Shown here piece by piece: positions 6,506 through 13,961 of a DNA stretch of 24,021 bases (position 1 is its first letter; each line of letters opens with the position of its first letter). Under the pieces are notes generated by a model. It saw only the letters and a program-made list of their open reading frames with translations, was not told the origin of the DNA and made no database searches. The stretch covers positions 1 to 24,021 of the forward strand of contig JAJYXE010000052.1 in NCBI GenBank assembly GCA_021791145.1, read 5' to 3'. The translations under genes and the position numbers were made by a program. This stretch comes from Actinomycetes bacterium. GTDB lineage: Bacteria > Actinomycetota > Acidimicrobiia > Acidimicrobiales > RAAP-2.

Positions 6506-7726
6506 TCAGGGTCGGCCAGCCCGCGTGGGCGTCTCCAGCTGCCCGATGACCCAGTCGAGCTCTCGAGCGACGTAGTCGACGATGTCTCCGGTCTTCAGGT
6601 GCGCCGGTAGCACGTCCCAGGTATAGGTCTCGACCTCCAGGTGGGCCGACAGCGGACTGGCTCGGTGCACAGCGAGCGCCTGTTCGATCGCGAACCGGGT
6701 CGAACGGAACGGCCCGAGCTCGTCGAGGAAGACTGGGACGTGGAAGTGAACGCGCCATTCGGCTGGTCTCGGCGCTCTTCTCCAGGACTCGATCGCGTCC
6801 TCGAGATTGAGATACTGCAGGCGCGAACCTTCGCTCAGCTCGGTCGTCTGGGTCAGATAGATCGAACGTGCGTACCGCTCGAGCTCCTCGATCGCCTCGG
6901 GGCCGACCTCTGGCACCCACAAGGCCGCAGCCTCCTGAAGCTTGAAGATCGGCACCTCTGCCTGCCGCAGCTTGGCGAGCGAGGACGCGACGTCTTCGAA
7001 CCCGACCGACTGGTGGCCGATGTCGAAGACCACCCCCAAGTGACGGCGCAGGTGCTCCTCCGCCTGCCCTTCGTCCACCTGAGCAGCCTGGGCGAGCCGA
7101 GCGATCGCCCTGGGCGAGTGGATCTCCTCTTGGAAGAAACGGATCGTCTCGTCAGTCGACTCGAGGTAGCAATAGGGCTCAGGCTCGAGAGCCAGAGTGA
7201 CGAGGCGCCCGGTCCTATGCCGAAGCTCCACGAGGTGCGCGACGACGCGCAGCACGTTGTCGGTCATCACGGTGAGGTAGGCGCGGTCACGCACCGACGG
7301 GCGGAACGCGAGCGGGGCCGACTGGATGGAAGGGTCCACGTCAGGTGGTGAGAGCATGGCGAGCAAGTCGGCAACCTGCTCGGTGTACCGCAGGCGCTCC
7401 TCGGTGCTCCAATCAGGCTCGTACACCCGCTCCTTGACAGTGGTGCCCTTGAAGGATCCTTGCGGGAAGGCGTTGACCGTGTAGACGTAGAGGTCGTTGT
7501 CCTCCAGGATCCCGGCGAGCTCGCGGCGGGCGGAAGCGTCCTGGGTGAGGCGGGTGGCCGAAGCCCCGGAGAGCCGGAGCGAAACACCGAAGCGTGTGCC
7601 AGGAGAGATGACCGACTTCACCTTCGGCACATACGCTGACAAGCTGTCGCGCAGCTCTTCCCAGGTGTCGCTCGGATGCACCAAGGTCGAGTACGAAAGA
7701 TGGCCAAGATGGTCGGGGAGTTGCAT
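6506..7726 (-). CDS. eboE: EboE-like TIM-barrel protein (xylose-isomerase-like fold)
   Basis: The product has 406 residues. Family hallmarks as I know them are all here: HLSYSTLVHPSDTWEEL at the N-terminus, then GVSLRLS, LYVYTVNAFPQGSFKG, VKERVYEPDW, LALEPEPYCYLEST and GVVFDIGHQSVGFED, spaced along a TIM barrel. EboE proteins belong to the ebo cluster, thought to help move a precursor across the membrane, usually with the prenyltransferase-like EboC and with EboA, B, D and F. None of those is in this window. Here the neighbours are an alcohol dehydrogenase and an oxidoreductase remnant, so a sugar isomerase/epimerase-like role is also possible. A strong AGGAGGG site stands six bases before the ATG. 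Family call is firm, function is not. Confidence 0.85.
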   Translation of the reverse strand: MQLPDHLGHLSYSTLVHPSDTWEELRDSLSAYVPKVKSVISPGTRFGVSLRLSGASATRLTQDASARRELAGILEDNDLYVYTVNAFPQGSFKGTTVKERVYEPDWSTEERLRYTEQVADLLAMLSPPDVDPSIQSAPLAFRPSVRDRAYLTVMTDNVLRVVAHLVELRHRTGRLVTLALEPEPYCYLESTDETIRFFQEEIHSPRAIARLAQAAQVDEGQAEEHLRRHLGVVFDIGHQSVGFEDVASSLAKLRQAEVPIFKLQEAAALWVPEVGPEAIEELERYARSIYLTQTTELSEGSRLQYLNLEDAIESWRRAPRPAEWRVHFHVPVFLDELGPFRSTRFAIEQALAVHRASPLSAHLEVETYTWDVLPAHLKTGDIVDYVARELDWVIGQLETPTRAGRP

Positions 7727-7732
7727 CGCTTT

Positions 7733-7739
7733 CCCTCCT
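7733..7739 (-). promoter_or_regulatory. Ribosome binding site of the EboE-like gene
   Basis: AGGAGGG on the minus strand, six bases before ATG 7726, fixes that start. It contrasts with the many genes here that lack such a site. It lies in the 48-base gap after the oxidoreductase remnant. Confidence 0.75.
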
Positions 7740-7774
7740 GGATTGTCTCGAGTCGCGGTCTCGTCTCCTGCCCA

Positions 7775-8269
7775 CTACGATCCACACGAGCTTCGACCGG
7801 TGCGGTGCTGCACGCGCTCGGGACGGTGCGAGGCGGCAGAAGCGAGGATCGCCTCGGTCACGGCGACGGTGTGGAGGATCTGGTCGAGAGGGATCGGGGG
7901 ATCCCCCTTGCCCGAGGCGGCGCGGGCGAAAGCGTCGAGAGCTGCTCTGGCGATGTCACAGGTCTCAGCGTCCCAGACGCGTTCTTCGTTCTCGACCGTC
8001 CGGGCGATGCAGCGACCGAAGAGCCTCGACCGCCTCTCCTCGGAGGTCGCGCTGGAGGTGTGGGTCATGCCTTCGAGGCGGACGAACTGTTCGCTCCCAT
8101 ATACCTGAAAGCTGAAGGACGGCGCGGTCGCGGTGATGAGCCCGAGATAGCCGGTCATCCCGTTGCTCATCGCGAACAGGATGGACGTCGTGTCGTCGGA
8201 ATCGATCGCGACGACACGCTTCACGCTCTGGCAATAGACGGACTGGACGTCGCCGAACAGGTCGACCAT
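7775..8269 (-). pseudogene. C-terminal remnant of Gfo/Idh/MocA-family oxidoreductase
   Basis: The 164-codon frame contains only the C-terminal half of this family, beginning near the conserved VDL...FGDVQSV segment and continuing through the beta-sheet substrate domain (SILFAMSNGMTGYLGLI, FQVYGSEQFVRLEG). The N-terminal Rossmann domain (about 150-180 residues, with the NAD-binding GxGxxG and the catalytic EKP motif) is missing. Immediately upstream the sequence changes to a permease remnant in the other direction, so the gene was cut at about 8255-8285. GGAG is found nine bases before the ATG at 8269, so a short product could be made, but it would lack the cofactor site. It probably once led the operon with the EboE-like protein and the dehydrogenase. 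Confidence 0.8.
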
Positions 8270-8272
8270 CGC

Positions 8273-8527
8273 GGGAGCTCCGTCGTCCTCGAGGTCATCG
8301 CAGCGGTGATCATCGGCGGCACGAGCCTCAGCGGGGGAAAGGGCGGTCTCGTGGGCACGCTCGTCGGGGTGCTGTTCATCGAGATCATCAACGATGGATT
8401 GACCTTGCTCAACGTGAGCCCGTTCCTCGTCGAGTTCATCGAAGGCGTGCTCATCTTCGCGGCGATCTCGATCGACGTCGGCTACGGCGGGAAGCTTCGC
8501 AGTCGCGTGCTGGGCTCTCGCTCCTGA
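8273..8527 (+). pseudogene. C-terminal remnant of a sugar ABC transporter permease (RbsC type)
   Basis: In one plus-strand frame the codons from about 8273 read as the last 84 residues of a ribose/xylose/inositol-type permease. The family signature VIAAVIIGGTSLSGGKGGLVGT is followed by the last membrane segments (GVLFIEIINDGLTLLNVSPF, GVLIFAAISIDVGYGGK) and a stop at 8525-8527. The first three quarters of a usual permease (about 320 residues) are absent, and upstream bases belong to the opposite-strand oxidoreductase remnant. This is a non-functional fragment. ATPase and binding-protein genes are not present nearby. Confidence 0.82.
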
Positions 8528-8581
8528 CCGGCCGGCGAAGCTCGGGGACCGGTTCTTGGGGGTCGTGCCCGCGCCCGCGGG

Positions 8582-11500
8582 TCACAGCCACCGTGCGCGG
8601 TCGGAGACCGGGTCGATGACGTCGATCACCTCGTCGAGGGGCACGATGGCCACTGCGGCGCAGCGGTCCTCGACACCGAAGCTCAGCAGCAGGTCGTCTC
8701 CTCTGCGGGCGAGGCCGGCGCAGAACTCGACGCCGTCGTGCACGAACGCGAAGGCAGGCGAGATCCCGCTCGGCGTGAGCGTCGCGTCCAGCGTGACGAA
8801 GCGATGGAGGTAGTCGGGCCGGGCATTGCCGACCACCCTCGTCTCGTGGGTGACGAACAGGTAGCCGTCGTCGATGCGTAGACCCTGGGAGCTGCCCCGC
8901 AGCCCCGCGAACCGGCAGTCGGTCGGCACCCGCCTGATCTCGCGGAGCTGCCGGGCCTCTTCCTCCCAGCGGTAGACGACGAACGGACGGCAGGTGTAGA
9001 CGAAGTGCAGACGTTCGTCGACGACGAACGGCATCCAGTTCTTCTCGTGACGTGTGGCGTCCGGCCCGGCAAGCACGGCTTCGAGGTGCCAGCGCTCGCC
9101 GTCGACGCGCAAGAGGACCATGCGGCAGATGCCCTGAGGCTCGAGGTCCCGACAGGTCGCGACGGCCCACCAGTCATCGTGCCAGCGAAAAAGTCGGCAG
9201 TCCTCGAAGCCGAGCACGCCGGTCTGGTAGCGAGGCACGTCCCCTGGCTCGGCCAGCATCCGGTAGTCGACGAGCGAGAGGTCGTCGCCCAGGCAGAGGA
9301 GCACGTTCTCGGTACGCACGGTGCCGTCGGGCGCGTGGACGAGGTGGCCGGAGCCGTCGAGCTCGTAGTTGACCGCGCGCAGCACGGCCGAGAGTGCGTC
9401 CTCGCTGCTGGCGATGCTGGGGTTCGTCGCCGCCCAGCCGAACCGCAGTGGCGCGGTCGGCAAGGGAGCGATGTCGGCGCGCGGGCACAGGTCGCGCAGC
9501 TCTGCGTGGCGGGTCTTCCGGCAGGCGCCCTTGGGGTCGGCACCGTGGTCCCCCAGCCACCGGCGATTGCCCTCGAGCGCGGCCTTCACCTCGCAAGGTA
9601 CCCCGTCTCGCGCGAGGAGCTCGTCGGTCAACGCGAGCGCCTCGTCGAGCTCGCCCACATGGGCGGCCGCGATCGACCGTTCGAAGCGCATCCCCCACTC
9701 GTAGACCCAGCGATGCACGAACAGGATGTCGCGGGGCATTGGGATGTCGACGCCGATCGCGGTCGCCCAGTTCGCGGTGGCGAAGTCGCCCACGGAGCGG
9801 GCGCGCACGGCGATCTCGTAGAGCGGCTCGCTGCGTGAGGGCCGGCGCTCCCAGGTGTCGACGAGCAGCGAGGAGCCGGCCGGCCAGTCCGCGTCGGCCG
9901 TTAGCATTCCGAGCTGGAGCGCGGCGTAGAACACCTCCTCGTGCCAACCGCCCAGCGACACACGTCGCCGGTACAGCTCAGCCGCCCGTGCCCGGTCTCC
10001 CATGTCCCGGCAGGTCTGCGCGAGGTAGAAGACGGTCCGGGGGTCGTCAGGCGTCTCGTGGTACTGACGCTCGAGGAGCTCCAGGTCTCTGGCGAGCTTG
10101 TCCGCGCGAGATCCGCCGTCGGCGTGGTGGGTGACCGACCATCGATCGAGCCGTTCGAGGGTGAACGGCTCCTCGCTGCTCAGGTACTCGTGGGTCGCCC
10201 CCACGAAGTGCCACTGGCGGTCTCCGCGGACCAAGCGCGGAACCGAGTAGCGCAACGGGCCCTCGTGGGCGAGGAGGTAGCCGTCGGCCGTGAGCAGCGG
10301 AAGCGCACCCCGGACGTTCAGGGTCATGTCGGCGTCCAAGAGCAAGAGGTAGTCGGCCGAGCCGCGCGCGAGTGCCAGGAGCTCAGTCCGATTGGAGCCG
10401 AAGTCTCGCCACGGCCGTCGGTGCAGTGCCCCTGGGATCGCACCCAGGAGCTCGGCGACCACCGCTGGGGTGTCGTCGGAGGATCCGGTGTCGACGATCA
10501 CCCACGTGTCGATCACCCCCAGCACTGAGTCCAGGCAGCGGCCGACGACCCTCGCTTCGTCCTTCACGATCATGCACAGCGCCACGGTCTGGCGCGCCGT
10601 CCGCGTCGCGGGCTCGGCGGGGGACGTGGCGGTGTCGGCGCTTCGCACGCGGACGGCCCCGGAGGGCTCCGGTGCGTCGAGATGGGCGGCGACGACCTTT
10701 TCCGCGTCGACCAGGCGATCTTCGAGATCCCGGTGCAGGCGCGCCGTCCCAGCCTCGAGCGACGAGCGAAGGAGGCGGCACCGCTGACGCGCGTCGTGCC
10801 AGCGTTCGAAGCGGACACAGTGCTCGACGTTCGCCAGGACGCTGGGCTCATCGCCGCGCACGAGGTCCCAATTCGCGAGCGAGCTCGGGTAGTCGCCGAA
10901 CGTGTAGTCGAACAGGTCCGGGTGGAGCGCGCTGAGGGCGCTCAGCACGGTCTGGTCGGTGGGCAGCCTCCCGCCGTCGACGGCACGGTCCAGCTCCTGT
11001 GCAAAGAGCCGACCGAGGCTCACGAGCTCGTCGGCGCCGCCCCGGACGAACCCCGCGGCGATCCGGCCGCGTTCGAGGCGGTGGAAGTCCCAGTCCACCT
11101 CCTCTCTGAACACCGGCATCATCTGCAGCAAGGTCGGGCGGTCGCAGGGCGCGGGAAAGCTGGCCGGCCGCCGCGCCACGTGCCCGATGCCGACGTCCAT
11201 CCAAGCGAAACGGCCCGTGCCGAACGGATCGGCGGCGGCGACCTCGGCCAGCAGGCCGATCTTCGACAGGTTCACCACGAGGTGCCAGCCGTCGTCCTTG
11301 CCGGGCTGGCCGTTGTCGATGCAGGGGAGCTGCTCGAAGGACGCCGCACGGTCGGCCATTGCCAGCGCCTCGAGGGGCCGGGGCACGATCAGGGTCTGGT
11401 GCTGCGGGTCGAATTGACTGCGTCTCGCCGTCACCCAGCCCGCGAGGTGGGGGTCCACGAACGCGACGAGCGGCAGTGGCTGGAGCAGAGTGAGCCCGGC

Positions 11501-11590
11501 GTGCGCCTGGTAGTGGCCGAGAGGCCTCGCCCCCCGGGCACCCCGGCTCGACAGGTCGTAGAGGCAGGTGACGATGGTCTGGTTCGACAC
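8582..11590 (-). CDS. Giant multidomain glycosyltransferase (HtrL-like + GT2 + helical repeats + GH130-like propeller)
   Basis: The product has 1002 residues from GTG at 11590. Residues 1-300 resemble HtrL/YibB/WlaTC-type sugar-transfer proteins (IVTCLYDL, LPLVAFVDP, FAWMDVGIGH). Residues 334-490 are a GT2 domain with ALCMIVKDE, IVDTGSSDDT and a DxD at D419-D421 (LLLLDADM). Residues 505-670 form TPR-like helices (DPRTVFYLAQTCRDMGDRARAAELY) as in many GT2-TPR proteins. Residues 713-990 look like a five-bladed GH130-type propeller with NPS at 723, EDCRLF at 796-801 and EKNWMPF at 849-855. The protein is predicted cytosolic, with no membrane segment, and probably uses a nucleotide sugar through the GT2 part. 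It starts 51 bases after the collagen-like gene on the same strand, so that product is a candidate acceptor. No Shine-Dalgarno is obvious. The domain calls are by pattern, the N-terminal one being least certain. Confidence 0.85.
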   Translation of the reverse strand: MSNQTIVTCLYDLSSRGARGARPLGHYQAHAGLTLLQPLPLVAFVDPHLAGWVTARRSQFDPQHQTLIVPRPLEALAMADRAASFEQLPCIDNGQPGKDDGWHLVVNLSKIGLLAEVAAADPFGTGRFAWMDVGIGHVARRPASFPAPCDRPTLLQMMPVFREEVDWDFHRLERGRIAAGFVRGGADELVSLGRLFAQELDRAVDGGRLPTDQTVLSALSALHPDLFDYTFGDYPSSLANWDLVRGDEPSVLANVEHCVRFERWHDARQRCRLLRSSLEAGTARLHRDLEDRLVDAEKVVAAHLDAPEPSGAVRVRSADTATSPAEPATRTARQTVALCMIVKDEARVVGRCLDSVLGVIDTWVIVDTGSSDDTPAVVAELLGAIPGALHRRPWRDFGSNRTELLALARGSADYLLLLDADMTLNVRGALPLLTADGYLLAHEGPLRYSVPRLVRGDRQWHFVGATHEYLSSEEPFTLERLDRWSVTHHADGGSRADKLARDLELLERQYHETPDDPRTVFYLAQTCRDMGDRARAAELYRRRVSLGGWHEEVFYAALQLGMLTADADWPAGSSLLVDTWERRPSRSEPLYEIAVRARSVGDFATANWATAIGVDIPMPRDILFVHRWVYEWGMRFERSIAAAHVGELDEALALTDELLARDGVPCEVKAALEGNRRWLGDHGADPKGACRKTRHAELRDLCPRADIAPLPTAPLRFGWAATNPSIASSEDALSAVLRAVNYELDGSGHLVHAPDGTVRTENVLLCLGDDLSLVDYRMLAEPGDVPRYQTGVLGFEDCRLFRWHDDWWAVATCRDLEPQGICRMVLLRVDGERWHLEAVLAGPDATRHEKNWMPFVVDERLHFVYTCRPFVVYRWEEEARQLREIRRVPTDCRFAGLRGSSQGLRIDDGYLFVTHETRVVGNARPDYLHRFVTLDATLTPSGISPAFAFVHDGVEFCAGLARRGDDLLLSFGVEDRCAAVAIVPLDEVIDVIDPVSDRARWL

Positions 11591-11641
11591 GGCTCGTGCT
11601 GGGGCGCGACGCGCTGCACCTGAGGGTTCGGCGATGCGACC

Positions 11642-12481
11642 TCAGGGCCCCGTAGGCCCGGTCGGACCGGTCGCGCCCGCTGAGCTCGGACCCGTGGGGC
11701 CGGTCGGACCGGCCGGTCCCGTCGCACCCGCGCTGCCCGATGGCCCGGTCGGCCCCTCGGACCCGGTCGGTCCTTCGGGCCCGGTCGGCCCGGCGATGCC
11801 GCTCGGTCCTTCGGGCCCGGTCGGCCCCTCGAGCCCGGTCGGACCGGTCGGCCCCTCGAGCCCGGTCGCCCCGGTGCTGCCGGGAGGTCCCTCCGAGCCC
11901 GGCGGCCCGGACCTGCCGGCGGGTCCGGTCGGCCCCTCGGGCCCGGCGGGCCCGGTCGGGCCGAGGAGGGCCGCGAGCGTCTGGTCGTAGCTGGCCATCG
12001 CCGCCGCCGTGCCGTCGGCGTCCTCGCCATAGACGCGGGTGACGCTGAAGCCCAGGCTCTTGATGGCAGCCACCACGTTCTCTGTCACGGCCAACGGTCC
12101 GCCCACGACCACCACGAGATCCGGCGCAAGCGACTCGAGCGCGCTCCTCGTCGTGCTCGACAAGGACGTGGGGGACGTGAGGAGCAGCGGCATGCCGACC
12201 TTGCCGGCAACAGAGGCCGCGACGGCGGCGTCGAACGCGGTCAGGTTCTGGGCCACGAAGACGATCTTGCGAGGCTGGGAGCTCGCACCGGCGGTGAGAG
12301 ATCCGAGCCCTCCGGTCGCGGCGAGGATGCCGCCGACGGCGGCCCCTCCGCCACCGAACAGGATCGCCCGACGACCGACGCGGCGGGTGGCCAGGTCTCC
12401 CCGCTCGTGCGCCGCGGGATCGACCCTGCGTGGTCCACGTCCGCTCGTGCCGTCAGGTCCGCTCTTGGTCGACTCGGCCAT
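11642..12481 (-). CDS. Tat-type surface protein: CWB2-like repeat with collagen-like Gly-X-Y tail
   Basis: The product has 279 residues. The N-terminal region has a twin-arginine segment ([20 protein letters not shown], about 31-50) and a hydrophobic core, consistent with export. Residues 71-165 match a cell-wall-binding repeat 2 (CWB2): [46 protein letters not shown], then [16 protein letters not shown] single copy is seen, where families often have three. Residues 174-279 are collagen-like: 31 unbroken Gly-X-Y triplets, a two-residue break (SA), then three more and GP. Thr fills the Y place in 16 triplets, as in glycosylated bacterial collagens such as BclA. There is no C-terminal globular or anchoring domain. 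GAGGGGG stands close before ATG 12481. The giant glycosyltransferase follows 51 bases later, likely in one operon. Triple-helix formation and glycosylation are inferences. Confidence 0.87.
   Translation of the reverse strand: MAESTKSGPDGTSGRGPRRVDPAAHERGDLATRRVGRRAILFGGGGAAVGGILAATGGLGSLTAGASSQPRKIVFVAQNLTAFDAAVAASVAGKVGMPLLLTSPTSLSSTTRSALESLAPDLVVVVGGPLAVTENVVAAIKSLGFSVTRVYGEDADGTAAAMASYDQTLAALLGPTGPAGPEGPTGPAGRSGPPGSEGPPGSTGATGLEGPTGPTGLEGPTGPEGPSGIAGPTGPEGPTGSEGPTGPSGSAGATGPAGPTGPTGPSSAGATGPTGPTGP
11645..11962 (-). repeat. Collagen-like (GGN-CCN-NNN) coding repeat
   Basis: This stretch encodes 34 Gly-X-Y triplets in 9-base periodic sequence with many GGCCCGGTC-like units and close to full GC content. 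The opposite strand also reads as Gly-Pro-rich triplets, so only the export signal and CWB2 part fix the true strand. Confidence 0.95.
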
Positions 12482-12527
12482 GACCCCCCTCGTGCGTGGT
12501 CGGCGGGGACCTCAGATGATCGGGAGG

Positions 12528-12533
12528 AATGTA
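12528..12533 (-). promoter_or_regulatory. Possible -10 box (TACATT) of the collagen-like gene
   Basis: The 287-base divergent gap 12482-12768 holds no gene that I can support. TACATT on the minus strand would give a leader of about 40 bases that includes the GAGGGGG site. A plus-strand TTGACA at 12540-12545 overlaps the region but has no matching -10 downstream. Confidence 0.3.
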
Positions 12534-12768
12534 GCGCACTTGACATCGGCGCCGCTCGGTTCCTGCCGCGCCCGACCCTCGGCGGATGGCAGACTCTGGC
12601 AGGACACCTCGGTGCGAGGCGCCCTGCCCCGCTCGGTCGTGTCGCGCCATGATGGCAGGAGGCGATCGTGCCGAGGCGGCGAGACGACGAGCCGAGAAAG
12701 GGTGGACCGAGCGGTCCCGCAGCCCGGGGGCGCACCGATCGCATGGGCCGACCAGGAGCGAGTCATCG

Positions 12769-13959
12769 ATGAGCAGTCCACGAGCCCTCGTCCTCACCGG
12801 GGACGTGGGAATGGGCCACCACGTCGTGACCGAGGTGGTGGCGGCCAGCCTCTCGCAGATGGGGTGGTCGACCGAGGTCCTCGACTGCATGGGGCTCCTC
12901 GGGCACCCCTACGCGCGCGCCGCAGACTGGGTGTTCCGCCGTCTGACGGCCATGCCGGCTCTCTACGACGCGATCCACTTCTCCCACTTCCGCACCGGGA
13001 GCCGGCTGGCGATGGCCATGGACCGCGCCGCGACCGCTCGGCTCGTGCCGGCTCTCACCGCCTACGTCGCTGACGACGAGGTCGAGGTGATCGTCTCCAC
13101 GTTCGCCACGGGTGCATCCGCGATCGGCAAGCTCGCCTCCGGCGCGAAGCTCCGCCGGACGCCGGCGACCGTGGCGCTGTGCACCGACGTCTGCCCTCAC
13201 AGCCTGTGGGTGCGCGAGGGCCTCCATCTCTTCCTCGTGACCTCGGCCGCGGCCGCCGCGGCGGTCCGCAGGTACTCTCCCGCACCGCCGATCGCCGTCG
13301 TGCCGGCGCCGGTTCGCCGAGCCTTCCACGACGCTCCATCCCAGCTCGAGGCGCGGCTCTCGGTCGGTGTCGATCCCGCGGCGCGCTGCGTGCTGCTCAT
13401 GGGCGGCGGCTGGGGCCTCGGCCCGCTCGCAGAGACCGCGGACGCGCTGGGGCGTCGCGGCGTGGTCGTCTTGGCGGTGGCCGGGCACAACAGCCAGCAG
13501 GCTCAGGCGCTGGCGGCGATCGCCGACCGTGTGCCGAGCGTGGTGCCCTACGGGTTCACCGACCGGATCCCCGAGCTGATGGCCGCGGCGGACCTCGTGC
13601 TCACCACGCCGGGCGCCACGACCTGCAGCGAGGCACGGGTCGTCGGGCGACCGCTCGTGCTCCTCGACGTGATGCCGGGGCACGGCCGGGACAACGTCCA
13701 GCACGAGCTCGAGCTCGGGGACGCAGACGTGTGCGATCCCCACCCTGGGCGCCTCGTCGACTGCGTGCTCGGCGCCCTGGAACGGGTCGCTCCCTTGGAC
13801 GCGAGGCGCCCTGCGCCCGATCGCTTCACCGAGGAGCTCGCCGACGCCCTCTCGATGGTCGGGATCCTGCCGAGCACACCGGTGCGACGGGCGAGCTCGG
13901 CACCTGGCGAACCCGCTGTGCCGGCCGCACCGCGGTCGCGGTCGAAGGAGGTCCTTTGA
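12769..13959 (+). CDS. MGDG-synthase/MurG-type glycosyltransferase (GT28-like)
   Basis: The product has 396 residues from ATG at 12769, with AGGAG about ten bases upstream. An earlier in-frame ATG at 12586 would add 61 residues without protein-like character. The N-terminal domain matches the MGDG synthase N-domain (LTGDVGMGHHVVTEVVAASLSQMGWSTEVLD, with the glycine-rich GMGHH loop). The C-terminal domain has a GT-B nucleotide-sugar site (LLMGGGWGLGPL, VPYGFTDRIPELMAAADLVLTTPGATTCSEA). Such enzymes move Glc, Gal or GlcNAc to lipid acceptors at the cytoplasmic membrane. The tail is disordered and basic (RSRSKEVL). HpnJ starts two bases after its stop, so translation is probably coupled, and a hopanoid polyol such as bacteriohopanetetrol is a likely acceptor. 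That is inference from context. Confidence 0.87.
   Translation: MSSPRALVLTGDVGMGHHVVTEVVAASLSQMGWSTEVLDCMGLLGHPYARAADWVFRRLTAMPALYDAIHFSHFRTGSRLAMAMDRAATARLVPALTAYVADDEVEVIVSTFATGASAIGKLASGAKLRRTPATVALCTDVCPHSLWVREGLHLFLVTSAAAAAAVRRYSPAPPIAVVPAPVRRAFHDAPSQLEARLSVGVDPAARCVLLMGGGWGLGPLAETADALGRRGVVVLAVAGHNSQQAQALAAIADRVPSVVPYGFTDRIPELMAAADLVLTTPGATTCSEARVVGRPLVLLDVMPGHGRDNVQHELELGDADVCDPHPGRLVDCVLGALERVAPLDARRPAPDRFTEELADALSMVGILPSTPVRRASSAPGEPAVPAAPRSRSKEVL
13945..13952 (+). promoter_or_regulatory. Ribosome binding site of hpnJ
   Basis: AAGGAGGT is a full anti-Shine-Dalgarno match nine bases before ATG 13962. It lies within the last codons of the upstream glycosyltransferase gene and fixes the start. 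Confidence 0.85.
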
Positions 13960-13961
13960 CG

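Noticed and set aside
11568..11990. Plus-strand Gly-Pro-rich collagen-like frame
   Set aside because: It is the mirror reading of the GGNCCN repeat. It lacks an export signal and any flanking domain, while the minus-strand frame has both.
12540..12545. TTGACA as a -35 for the glycosyltransferase-hpnJ operon
   Set aside because: No -10-like hexamer is found 16-18 bases downstream, so the match is probably chance.
12586..12768. 61-residue N-terminal extension of the GT28-like protein
   Set aside because: It is Arg-rich without fold-like character. AGGAG before ATG 12769 and the family's N-terminus support the later start.
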